From Dipteronia dyeriana (lineage: Eukaryota; Streptophyta; Magnoliopsida; Sapindales; Sapindaceae), in NCBI GenBank assembly GCA_032871835.1, contig CM065297.1, positions 3,536,501-3,600,500 of the forward strand: 64,000 bases of DNA, read 5' to 3'. This document shows, piece by piece, positions 22,816 to 32,494 of this stretch (position 1 is the first letter of the stretch; the number at the start of each line of letters is the position of its first letter). The notes below the pieces were generated by a model. It saw nothing but the letters and a program-made list of their open reading frames with translations, was not told the DNA's origin and ran no database searches. The position numbers and the translations under genes were made by a program.

Positions 22816-22869
22816 GGGGAGAAAGAACTATATATATATATATATATATAGATTCCGTACAAAAAATTC

Positions 22870-22954
22870 GTACGGTTTCACTAATTTCAACCGGTTGGAA
22901 TCAATGATTTTTTTTTACATTGATTCCAACCGGTTGAAATCAGTAAAACCGCAC
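22870..22954. repeat. Short strong hairpin (37-nt arms)
   Basis: Arm 22870-22906 and arm 22918-22954 are inverted copies with about three mismatches around an 11-nt loop. Both contain the self-complementary core TTTCAACCGGTTGGAATC or its complement. Further inverted sequence extends outward (ccgtacaaaaaattc / gcacaaaaaattt). This may be a small MITE or a hairpin RNA source. Confidence 0.65.
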
Positions 22955-22959
22955 AAAAA

Positions 22960-23770
22960 ATTTATATGGGATAACATATTACAAAGTTACTATATATATA
23001 TTTTGGGGTATTTGAACTTGGACCTCGATATTTTAATTTATTAAATATATATTTTTTTAAACAGTTTTATTAAATATTTGATTGTGCCATATTTAAAACA
23101 TACCATATATAATTGATCTATATTTAATTTTTATCATGATTTTTGACCAATGTGTATGGCTTTTTTTAGCTATCAAAACAAATAAACTATTTGCTAAGTT
23201 TCAACTTCCCTGAATACATATCAAAATTGCATAGTGGATAGCTTTGGTTAAACAGATAACAACTAACACAAAGACTTTGAATCTTTATAAGATATTTTTC
23301 CTTTTCATTTTCCTTACCTAATAACCATAATTACTTCTAGCTTTTCACTAAACTGCTTCATTAATACTTTATTTTTCTGTTAATATCCCACTATTTCAAT
23401 TTGTTTGATAGTTGAGTTCAAACCTTCACATTTTTAGCCATGTCATATTTATTAAATATGATGTAGCAGTAAATAATAGTTTGGACGATAATATGAGTTT
23501 AGTCTAATGATTTGTGTTTCATACCTAAGTTCGTATGTTTGAATCTGTCCCATCACCCAACCACGAAATATTATCATTCTTCATAAAAAAAAAAATAGAA
23601 AATGATTTAAAAAATGTTGTTAGCATACAATTAGATGCATGAAAAAAAGGTGAGTTGTTCCTGGTCAAACTGAAATAGAAGGAGAGAAAAACTATTAAAA
23701 CAAAAAGTTAAAAAAGAAAAAAAGAAAAAAAGAAAAAAAAAAAGAAACAAACAAACAAAGAGAGAAAGCA
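22960..23770. other. Unassigned DNA upstream of the NAC gene
   Basis: AT-rich with A-rich runs at about 23700-23760. A possible but weak SINE-like fragment lies near 23500-23550 (gtttgaatctg resembles a B box). The proximal part may be NAC promoter. Confidence 0.4.
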
Positions 23771-23906
23771 GTGAAAGGCTTGAAAGTTGAAACTACTCAC
23801 CAAGTTGCCTTACAATCCACGCTTCCTCCTTCTGCAAAAACAAAATCAGTGTTTATGGACCTCTGTTGCTCACAACTCTTCCTTTTCTCTTACACAATAA
23901 ACACCC

Positions 23907-23907
23907 T

Positions 23908-23958
<51 letters not shown>
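23907..23958. repeat. (TC)n(TA)n microsatellite in the NAC leader/promoter
   Basis: A run of about 18 TC units followed by 8 TA units, ending 136 bp before the NAC start codon. Pyrimidine-rich tracts of this kind are common in plant core promoters and 5' leaders. The TA run could also serve as a TATA region. If transcription starts upstream, an ATG at 23855 would open an upstream reading frame running through the tract to 24025. Confidence 0.85.
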
Positions 23959-24094
23959 CTATCTGGACCCATTTGAAATCTGTTATTTATTATTATCATT
24001 GATTGTTTGGTTTGCTGTTCTCTAATCATAATTTGTGAAAGAACCCATTTGAATTCCAAGAGATTTTGAGGGGTTTTGTTGTAGTCTGAAAAAT

Positions 24095-25326
24095 ATGGAC
24101 AAATATGATGATGATGATCGGATGGAATTGCCACCAGGATTCAGATTCCATCCAACAGATGAAGAGCTTATAACTCACTACTTGACTCCAAAAGTGCTTG
24201 ACACCTGCTTTTCTGCTAGAGCTATTGGTGAGGTTGATTTGAACAAGTCTGAGCCTTGGGATTTGCCTCGTAAGTCCTCTGCTTTTTTCTCTGTTCTTTA
24301 TATAAGTTTTAAAAAAATTGTTATAATCTATTAACTTTCTGGTTTCTTTTTTGTGCTATTTAAAGGGAGAGCCAAAATGGGTGAAAAGGAATGGTATTTT
24401 TTCTGTGTAAGAGACAGGAAATACCCAACCGGATTGCGAACAAACAGAGCCACTGATGCTGGTTACTGGAAAGCTACAGGCAAAGACAAAGAGATTTACA
24501 AGGCGAAATCGCTTGTTGGTATGAAAAAAACTCTGGTTTTCTACAAAGGAAGAGCCCCAAAAGGAGAGAAAACCAACTGGGTCATGCATGAATACAGATT
24601 GGAAGGCAGATACTCTGCTTATAATCTACCCAAAACAGCAAAAGTACAGTTGCTTTTTTCCTCTGCTTTCTATTTGATGGTTTTGTGTTAATGTTGTTGA
24701 TGGGTGTTTTTCAATTTTTTTTTTTTTTTTTGCAGAATGAGTGGGTGATTTGCAGGGTTTTTCAGAAGAGTAATGGTGGGAAGAAAACACATATTCAAGG
24801 GATGGTGAAATTAGGCTCCTTGGAAAACGATATGTCTCCTTGTGTTCTTCCTCCATTGATGGATTCTTCGCCTAACAACAACAGTGAAACAATAACAGCT
24901 GTCAACGAAACGTCCCACGTGACCTGCTTCTCCGACCCCATGGAGGAACAGAAGATAACAACAATACAAGAAGAAGACATGATTGACGGCTTCAACACTT
25001 GCTTTTTAGCTTCTTCAAACCACCCACTACACTCTGTTATCTCCCCTGTTTCATTCCTGTCAAAATCCTCTGTTTCCAACTCATTCTATGCCAATCAAAT
25101 CCTACCAAATATTGGAAACTTGCATCACTACCCAGATGCTTTTCTGTTGCAGGACCAGTCCATATTGAAGATTTTGCTTGAAAATCATGGACCCAACATG
25201 AAGCCATTTCCGAATCCGAATCCGAACCCGAAAACAGAGTTCTCACAGGATTCAGTGGTGTCAAACCAAGAGGATCCATCAACTTCTGGTGGACCAATAG
25301 ATCTTGGTTGTCTCTGGAATTATTGA
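24095..25326 (+). CDS. NAC100: NAC-domain transcription factor, NAC100/NAM clade, three exons
   Basis: Exons 24095-24269, 24366-24643 and 24736-25326 (stop at 25324) give 347 residues. Both introns obey GT-AG (gtaagt...aaag and gtacag...tgcag) and the phases join correctly. NAC proteins are plant nuclear DNA-binding regulators. Subdomains A-E are all present: [19 protein letters not shown] (12-30), [16 protein letters not shown] (43-58), [15 protein letters not shown] and [33 protein letters not shown] with [11 protein letters not shown], and [11 protein letters not shown] (152-162). The intron positions are the usual ones for the family. The C-terminus ends [19 protein letters not shown], very like the end of Arabidopsis NAC100 as I remember it, which places the gene in that clade (NAC100/NAC080). 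The symbol is by similarity only. The mRNA contains a miR164 target site. An alternative start is Met10 (24122). No lesions. Confidence 0.94.
24914..24934 (+). promoter_or_regulatory. miR164 target site in the NAC mRNA
   Basis: The 21 bases cccacgtgacctgcttctccg match the perfect complement of miR164 (tgcacgtgccctgcttctcca) except at positions 1, 2 and 9 of the site and a G:U wobble at the last base, opposite the miRNA 5' end. Pairing to the miRNA seed and cleavage region is otherwise intact. It encodes residues 211-218 (SHVTCFSD), the place where the NAC100/CUC/NAC1 group carries its known miR164 site. Confidence 0.85.
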
Positions 25327-25461
25327 GTTGATAATGATCAATGTGAAGAGGGAAAACAAAAATAGAATTTTAGGGAAATATTATTGTTACAAAGTTTGTG
25401 GTGTGTGCATAGATTGAAATAATAGGAAAAGTAAATTAATTAAGTGCATGTATTCAAAGAA

Positions 25462-25467
25462 AATAAA
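25462..25467 (+). terminator. Candidate NAC polyadenylation signal
   Basis: AATAAA 136 bp after the stop codon, followed by a long T run (25482-25504). Plant near-upstream elements are loose, so this is only a likely choice. Confidence 0.4.
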
Positions 25468-25509
25468 CCCATTTTACCCAATTTTTTTTTTTTTTTTTTT
25501 TTTTCATTC

Positions 25510-26094
25510 TTGACTTGTATTGATTCTCTGATTTCTTAGTCTTGTAGTTGTGGATACTAATGTTTTCTTCTAAAGTTGAATGGGTTTCGAATTTTATCGG
25601 AATTCTCTCTCGTAATTTAATCGAATTCCTTTTAGGTTTCTGACGAATCTAGAAACCATTTAAATTTGTTCACATTTTAACTCAATAGCTGTATAATTTC
25701 ATTGATATCCTTGGTATAACTTTTCATACATAGACTATATACTTTTGTAAGTTAGTTAGTGATAAAATTGACATCAAGTTTGTTTAATAATTTATTCTTT
25801 TTCATGATTTCAATTATTTCTTCTTTCTGGGAATTTTGATACCAAAGATTTGTGCTTATTTTTTATTTTTATTTTTTCTGGGTAGATTAGTTATACAACA
25901 GTGAAAGTGAGAGTGGGAGAGTCAAAGGTTCATTTCATGTGTTAGGCCACCAACCAAGAGTTTCCTTAAAACAATGCAATGTAAAATCCCTTCCAAATGA
26001 TGAGCTTTCTCTTCCCAACAGAGTTTCAAGATATTTAAATTTTCTTTCAATCCCGTGAGTAGATATTTAGATAAATATATTGATTTTATATACG
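25510..26094. other. Unassigned DNA downstream of NAC
   Basis: No gene or repeat recognised. Confidence 0.4.
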
Positions 26095-26430
26095 GGTGAA
26101 TCTGTTATAATAATTTTTTTATTTTAATTTTAGTAAGGATCAATATGAAATCATATTAATTTGAATGAATTTAATTTTTTTTTTGTGGATAATAAGATCA
26201 TCAAAATATACATATGAATAAAATTTGAGAATTTTTCAAACACTAAAACTATTTTTTTAAAAAAATTTCATACATTTTGTTCATTTTTCAGATATCTTCA
26301 TTTTTTAAAAAGTTGAGATAAATAATTCTAATACTTGATAAAATTTAAAAAATTTATTTATTAGTAAATTACAATGAACTAATCATCACCGAAATTAAAA
26401 TAATGGATTCGGATAAAAGACTCGCTAATC
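26095..26430. mobile_element. Inverted-repeat element, family G, copy 3
   Basis: Contains tttttattttaattttagta, tatgaaatcatattaatttgaatga, gaatttttcaaacactaaaactattttt and ends cgaaattaaaataatggattcgg...gactcgc. This matches the layout of the copies at 19705 and 21375. A TA run follows. Confidence 0.5.
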
Positions 26431-27220
26431 AATATATATATATTGTATTAACTCAATGCTGACTTGAATTATTGGCCAGCTGTAAAATCTAAATTTTCTT
26501 CTGGACATTCAATCTGATTTGGTGATCTTTTATTTTGTAAATCATGGTATGCATATCTTAAGACTTGGAAGAATTTGAGAGGCAACTACTGTTCTTATTT
26601 TTCAGAAGTGTTTTTGATATAGTCAAAAAACACTTTAAATATATATATATATATATAACAATTTGATGTTTAATTTGTAATTTGTAATTTGAAATATTTG
26701 AATGAAAATTATAATGATATAAAAAGAAACCATTTTTATAAGAAAAATGACATCAAATGTTGTTACATAAGAGTGTTACTGAAATCTAAAATATGTTGAG
26801 ATTGAACAATATATGAGCCATCCAAATACCTACTTATATGAACCAAAACTCTTGCACATAACCAGGTTTAAGAGGGAAGGGAAAGAAATTCGAACCCACG
26901 AGTCACGGCCTTGTAGAATATAACAGTAGAATATATATGTTAACCTCATCTTACCAACAAAAAAAGTACTTATATATATATATATATATATAAAGAGAAG
27001 ACGTGTGTGCATAATTTAATGGATGGTTCTCTGAGGTCTTCCTTGCAGGCAATTAGAATGTGCCACATCTTTAGCAATTCTTTTTTTGGGAAGTGACTAC
27101 ATATAATTTGTAGCACTACTAAATGAAAATAACACATCCAAGATTCACACACATGTATTTATATATTCGTTTTTTTTTTTTTTTCATTTTCACCATGAAA
27201 ATGGACTCTTCCTCGATCAA
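26431..27220. other. Unassigned DNA with TA tracts
   Basis: TA microsatellites at 26640-26657 and 26972-26991. On the minus strand gggttcgaattt (26888-26900) resembles a polymerase III B box with no convincing A box. No gene seen. Confidence 0.4.
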
Positions 27221-27369
27221 TTCCCACGTTATAACTTTTAATAAAATTTAACCATCACCCCCAAGAGAATAATATATTCATGGAATTCTAATTGATTCCC
27301 ACGTTATAAATTTTCATAAAATTTCACCATCACCCCAACAGAATAATATATTCATGGAATTCTAATTGA
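27221..27369. repeat. Tandem duplication, 75-bp unit, two copies
   Basis: 27221-27295 and 27296-27369 are adjacent copies differing at only a handful of positions. Both begin ttcccacgttataa and end attcatggaattctaattga. No function is apparent. Confidence 0.9.
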
Positions 27370-29493
27370 TGTAGTTACTAATAATTTATGTATTCTCGTA
27401 ATTGTTCGTATCAAAAGACGAACACAAATCCAATCAATTGAAATTTTTTGAGAAAAATGTGATTCGGTAGACAAAAAAATAATAATTAAATGATTGATTA
27501 TCGAATTAGAGATATTATTTACTTCATAATAAGTGTCGCAATCAGAAACTTTGATATGATGATTATATTTTGTTATACATACTAATTTTCGAATTAAGAT
27601 CGATAATCTCATTTTTCTTTCACATGATTAACATCTCCCATTGTTCAAGTCTTGCACGAAATGAAACTTGCTATATTCTGGAAACGTTTGTTTTCTCCAT
27701 TTATGTCTTTTAGAATTATGCATTGTAATTTAGTGCATAAATAAAAGCCCACAACAATCTAGTACGAGATTGAAGATATATTAAATGAACTATGATTTTG
27801 ATAAGATAATATTGGCGACATGTCCACTATTTTTTTTGAGATTGGCCAATATGTCCATTATTGTTACATGAGTTAATGTGTTATTGTCAAATGACTCAAA
27901 TATTTATTCTTATTTTCTGCTATAAATGAGTTCAAGGAATTTGGTATTCTTTCAATTCAGACACAAAAATCAATGTCTACCACCTTGTCTTAGAAATTAA
28001 TCAATTAGGACATTTCTTTTATTCTAATAAATCGGTAAACAAAACCTGTTTGGATTTATTTATTTATTTATATAAATTACGATTAAAAATATACAACCAA
28101 CAAGTCAATGGTCTATCGTGACCTAAATTTACTTCCATTATCGAAATATATCTATGGACCTAAATCTCTACTCTGACAATATGAGGAAAAAACTCATTCG
28201 AGATTCATCGAAACTTACTGAGAACAATTACTATATGTAAGGTTTAGATATTTACTCCATTTATCTCGATAATATAGCGGATGTGTAAGTAATTATAGTT
28301 TTTTAAAATTAGGGATATAATCCGGCATTTATAAAATGTGGGTTATAGTTTTAAAAAGGTTGGTTGAAATATTGGAGTTGAATAAATCACTATTTCTTTT
28401 TGTCAATATATAAAAAAATAAAATAATACTCGATATCACAACCAATATCATAATTTTTTAATTATAAATTCACCATCTATGTGATCGACTGCTATATGGA
28501 TTATAATTGAAAACTTATGGAATTACTTTGAAAAATATTATCAAAATCATAATGAAGTGGATCATTGTGATTAATTAATGCACTTCTCTGACTTTCTTAA
28601 ATTAATTAATTATTTTATATCATACGGTAAGATAAAACGTGTCAAAAGACTAATAATAGCAAACGTTACAAATGCAAACTTATCTACATGTAATATTTGA
28701 AGTATTTTCTTGAAATTAATTTATTTCACGGTTCAAGTTTTTTTTTTTTTTTTTTCCTTTTAGTGGTATGTTGAGATTCAATGCTACAAGTGTGACCCAA
28801 CCTCGATCGCACAATCTCTAGTTTTGACGAGATCAACTTTAGTTTTAAAACAAACGGGTAAAATTTGAACTCTCGTAACAAATGTGAAAAAAGAGATGAG
28901 CAGATGAGCTGCACAATCATGACATAGTTGGATATTTTTGTTTGAATGAGTCATCAAACAAAATATAAAATTAAAAATAAAAATAAAAATAAAAATTTAG
29001 AGGGGCGAAAATGAATAAATTACTAATATAAGGGAAACTATATAATATTTAATGGAAACTTTAAACTTTTGTAGGGAAGCGGCATTTGGCCGCATTTAAA
29101 GAGATAACATGATCTATCAAAATAACCTATTGTTCTTAGTTAGAGATTTATTAGGATCCGATAAGATTAAGCTATATAAGAATATAATTACTATTAACCT
29201 ATCCAAGAAAGAATCTCTTAACTTTTTATTGATTATAAGATAAATATAATAATATATTATAACATCAGAGTTTGAATCCCGATGGTGGGATTTCATTTTT
29301 AAATCTCCAAACATGAGAAAAGGAATATCAATTCAAAACAATTGATTCTAAATGATTGGAAATAGTAAAATTTTATGCAAATAATTGATATTTGTGCATA
29401 AAAATATTCTTAACATTTGTCATATTAGGGCCCAATTTTTTGTTGTTGTTATAATTTGTTATTATTATTATTTTTTTAAAAAAAAAAAGAGTT
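27370..29493. other. Unassigned AT-rich DNA
   Basis: No coding region. A gagtttgaatcccgatggtggg word (29270-29290) resembles a tRNA B box, but no partner A box was identified. Confidence 0.45.
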
Positions 29494-29690
29494 ATGGCCT
29501 TATGGGCAAAGGTTGAAAGGAGAAGAGTTAGGCAGCAGGTGGAGCCCTCTTCCCCGCTTTGTTTGCTATTAGACACAATACGAACGTCATCACATTATGA
29601 ACCACCACGTCATCTTTGTATGTTAGTGATAGCTATTAAAATCGTGCCACGTGGCATTAACCGAGTTTGTTTATCCTGATACCCAAATTT
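29494..29690. promoter_or_regulatory. Promoter-like island with ACGT cores
   Basis: Less AT-rich than its surroundings. It carries ccaccacgtcatc (29600-29612) and gccacgtggca (29645-29655), the second a perfect CACGTG G-box, plus an aacgtcat word (29583-29590). The 61-codon frame running through it shows no domain. No gene was recognised downstream on either strand. Confidence 0.3.
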
Positions 29691-30847
29691 TCTTTTTAGG
29701 ATATTTTTAATATAATGAGATAATTTTAAAAATATATTTATATATTTAAAATAAATTATAAAATATCATTTAAACAGTCTTATTAAATGGCAATAAAAAA
29801 TCATATTATTAAAGATTTTTTCAATTTAAAATAACTAATGGAAATGAATTTATATTTTCAAAGAGATGAAAATATTGTATTAATTTTAAATTATAAATTC
29901 ATTTTTAGGATTGTTTCCCATAACACCACTATTTCCCTTATTTCTTTAAAAAAATCAAATTAAACTATATGTCTTAAGTATGGAATTCCGCACCTAAAAA
30001 CATAGGATAATTATTATCATATTAATTTAGAGGATCTTGCTACAATTTTAGAACAATATGTAATTAATAGATGGTTTTCTATGGATCAAAATTGTTTTTC
30101 ATTTCTGTTCTTAAATTTAAAAATATTTATGAATTTTGTGTACAACTTGATTAACATTTTATACATTACATCATCTCACGCTTAATACAGCAGTTATATC
30201 TCATTTGTCATATCATCTGAACATGATTTTAGGTAAATAATTTGGACAACCAAATATTATTATTAAAAGTTATGATACTTTAGCTTGAAATTATTTACTA
30301 AATCACTATATATGATTGATGAATTCATTAAGGTTTTATTTAAATACTTAATTTTTAATTAGTGATATTAGTTGGTTAATATAAAAACAAAAATGACCAT
30401 ATGTAATTTAGCCCGATCTTATATCATGAGTCAACTTAATTATAGTATCCAATATGTTAATATGGACATATATTAAGACTGATTTAGAATTCACTTGGCA
30501 CCCACAAATACAATGACATGCAACCATTGCCATACAAATTTACTATCCAATCATAATAAAATTTCAGAGTTAAAATCAGAAGAGCATCCTAACTTGTCTA
30601 ACATTAAAGAATTACCGGCAATCCATTCGTTTATTTTTGAAAAATGAAAATAGCTAGGTTCTTAACGAAGTTCGGTTTTTCTTTTCATTTTTTTTTCCTC
30701 TTTGACTTAACGTAATCAATGGGCACCTAAACATAAAAACTATAGTGTTTCATTAAAACTATTTTTTTTTTAAAAAAAAATCATCCTAGCAATATGCCAT
30801 ATATACTAGAAGAGGATCCAAACTTGTTCTTGACATGTTTCAAACTA
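29691..30847. other. Unassigned AT-rich DNA
   Basis: No gene or element boundary was recognised. Confidence 0.45.
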
Positions 30848-30989
30848 TGGGATAAATTTTCAAAAGAGTTTTTTTTTTTACAAAAATAGCTATTTTTTAT
30901 AGGGTGTAATGATTTATAACCCTATTGTCTCAGCTTTTCTTTTTTAACCATTTAACTATTGTATGGACAAAATACCCATAGGTTTAACA
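30848..30989. repeat. Left terminal inverted repeat of the MULE
   Basis: About 142 bp. It aligns inverted to 35909-36048 with small indels, including a longer T run here. Confidence 0.75.
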
Positions 30990-31111
30990 TTTACATCAAA
31001 CCGAGTATGTTAAAAATAAAAGTGAAGATGAAAACAAGCAAATTAGGGCTCAGATAACATTGCGATGGCTTAATGTGCTCGAGTTCTGAATTCTGGTGTC
31101 CCGACTTGGTT

Positions 31112-31189
31112 ACAGAAGCTCTGACTATGCTGTGTGGTTTGCATCTTGCTGTGGAATGTGGTATACTGCTTGAATATCTGATGTTTTAG
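31112..31189 (+). pseudogene. Captured fragment: RNase H-like domain, first part
   Basis: Reads TEALTMLCGLHLAVECG then a stop. This resembles the conserved helix with its catalytic Glu (EALA...GL.LA.E.G) of the plant reverse-transcriptase-like/RNase H-fold domain found in many plant proteins and LINE relics. The rest of the domain appears at 31798-31932. Non-functional. Confidence 0.5.
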
Positions 31190-31238
31190 AATTAGATGCC
31201 TTGCTTAGTTGAGTACCTGATGTTTTAGAATCGATGAA

Positions 31239-31576
31239 TCACTTAGTTTGGCTTTGACCCACTTTCATCGATTTCTTTATTGCAACTGGGTTATTGTCCT
31301 TTAGAATCGTTTTGTATACAGGTCCATTACGTCCTCTGCCAATGATTGTTTCCTCATCAAAGTTTTTGGTCGCTTTCTCAAGTTCGTTTGAAGGGAAAAT
31401 TGTTTCTGCATCACCAGTTTCATCTGGACCAGAGAGTTGTTGTGAAAGAAAATCACCACCATTTTGCTGAAAAATTAAACATTTGTTTAAGTTTGATAAG
31501 TCTTCTCTTCTTGAACTCGTAGTATATCCCATAGCTATTGCCAAGCAAAGTTACAGAGCCTAGACCAACACCTGTT
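31239..31576 (-). pseudogene. Captured fragment: wall-associated receptor kinase-like
   Basis: Minus strand. The stretch 31576-31500 reads GVGLGSVTLLGNSYGIYYEF then KKRRLIKLKQ, the end of a transmembrane helix and a basic juxtamembrane segment. After a frameshift it continues FQQNGGDFLSQQLSG, FPSNELEKATKNFDEETIIG, GRGRNGPVYKTILKDNNPV and AIKKS. That order and wording is typical of plant wall-associated kinases: the glycine-rich ATP loop and the invariant Lys of the kinase N-lobe are visible. It stops after VGQSQTK, so over 80% of the kinase domain is absent. It is inside a MULE, antisense to the RNase H-like pieces on either side and on the same strand as the transposase. I read it as a transduplicated fragment rather than a gene. 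Confidence 0.8.
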
Positions 31577-31797
31577 TGCAAAGCATTTCAAATTTTAATT
31601 ACAATAAAAGAGAATGAATTAATATTCACAAACAGATTATAGGCAGCCAAAGATAACTATAAACTTACCAAGACCGAGTGGTAAATGATTGCAATTTTAA
31701 TTGCACTTGCAACCAAGGTATGGGTAGTGATTGAGGATTATCTGAATGTCTTGATAAATTATAAGCCAAACTAAGCAAGTCTTCTTCTCTGTCAGAT

Positions 31798-31932
31798 ATG
31801 GCGGTAGTGATTGAGGATATTCTTCAACTTATTGATTCTATCCTTTTTGATAAAGTACAATTTGTGGGGTGTAATCGAGTGACTCATAATTTGGCCAAGT
31901 TTGCTTTGTCTCTTGAGTGTGAGAGTGTTTGA
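31798..31932 (+). pseudogene. Captured fragment: RNase H-like domain, second part
   Basis: Reads VVIEDILQLIDSILFDKVQF followed by VGCNRVTHNLAKFALSLE and a stop, matching the C-terminal pattern (R.aN..Ah.lAk.A) of the RNase H-fold domain whose first part is at 31112-31189. A 17-bp gtagtgattgaggatta/t word just upstream (31724-31740) repeats the start of this fragment, suggesting a local duplication or deletion join. Confidence 0.6.
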
Positions 31933-32494
31933 TTGAAGATTGTCCACATTGAGAGTTTGGTTCTAAATGAATATCCAGAGTAGGTCTGTTTCTTTGCTTC
32001 TGATCGATGAAGTTTCTTTTGATCTAAAAAAAAAAAAACATAATGAGACAAACCAAGAATTGAGAAGTGCCGAATTTTCTCCAAGTTTAGCTACAAAATT
32101 TAGCTAGATGAATCGACTGGATTGAATATAATCTTTGATGTGTGCAACTAAAGATGTTTAATTACTGAAGGGTTTGGTTTTGAATATTAAAAATTGAATT
32201 GCATCTTGTATCAAAATTTAACATACAAAAAATATAATCCAAATGTAAATCGTAATTATTTGAAACCAACAAAAAAATTCAAACCATAATAACAATATCA
32301 ATGAATCTCTTATGAGAAAATATATGAAACTTCAAAGTCGTGCATTTTAAATGTATGGAGAAAATATAAAAGTCCATGTCTTCCTAATAAAAGATGTAAA
32401 ACATCATATTAATATATAAAGAAAAACATTGAAGTATGCAATTAATTGCTTGGTTGGGATGAACTGGTTGGAACAGAGGATGGGTGGAGGGGTA

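Noticed and set aside
23853..24134. Minus-strand Arg-Glu repeat protein over the NAC leader
   Set aside because: A shadow of the TC/TA microsatellite and NAC exon 1.
31239..31544. A real small receptor kinase gene
   Set aside because: Only the N-lobe start is present, it is frameshifted, and it lies between the inverted repeats of a MULE.
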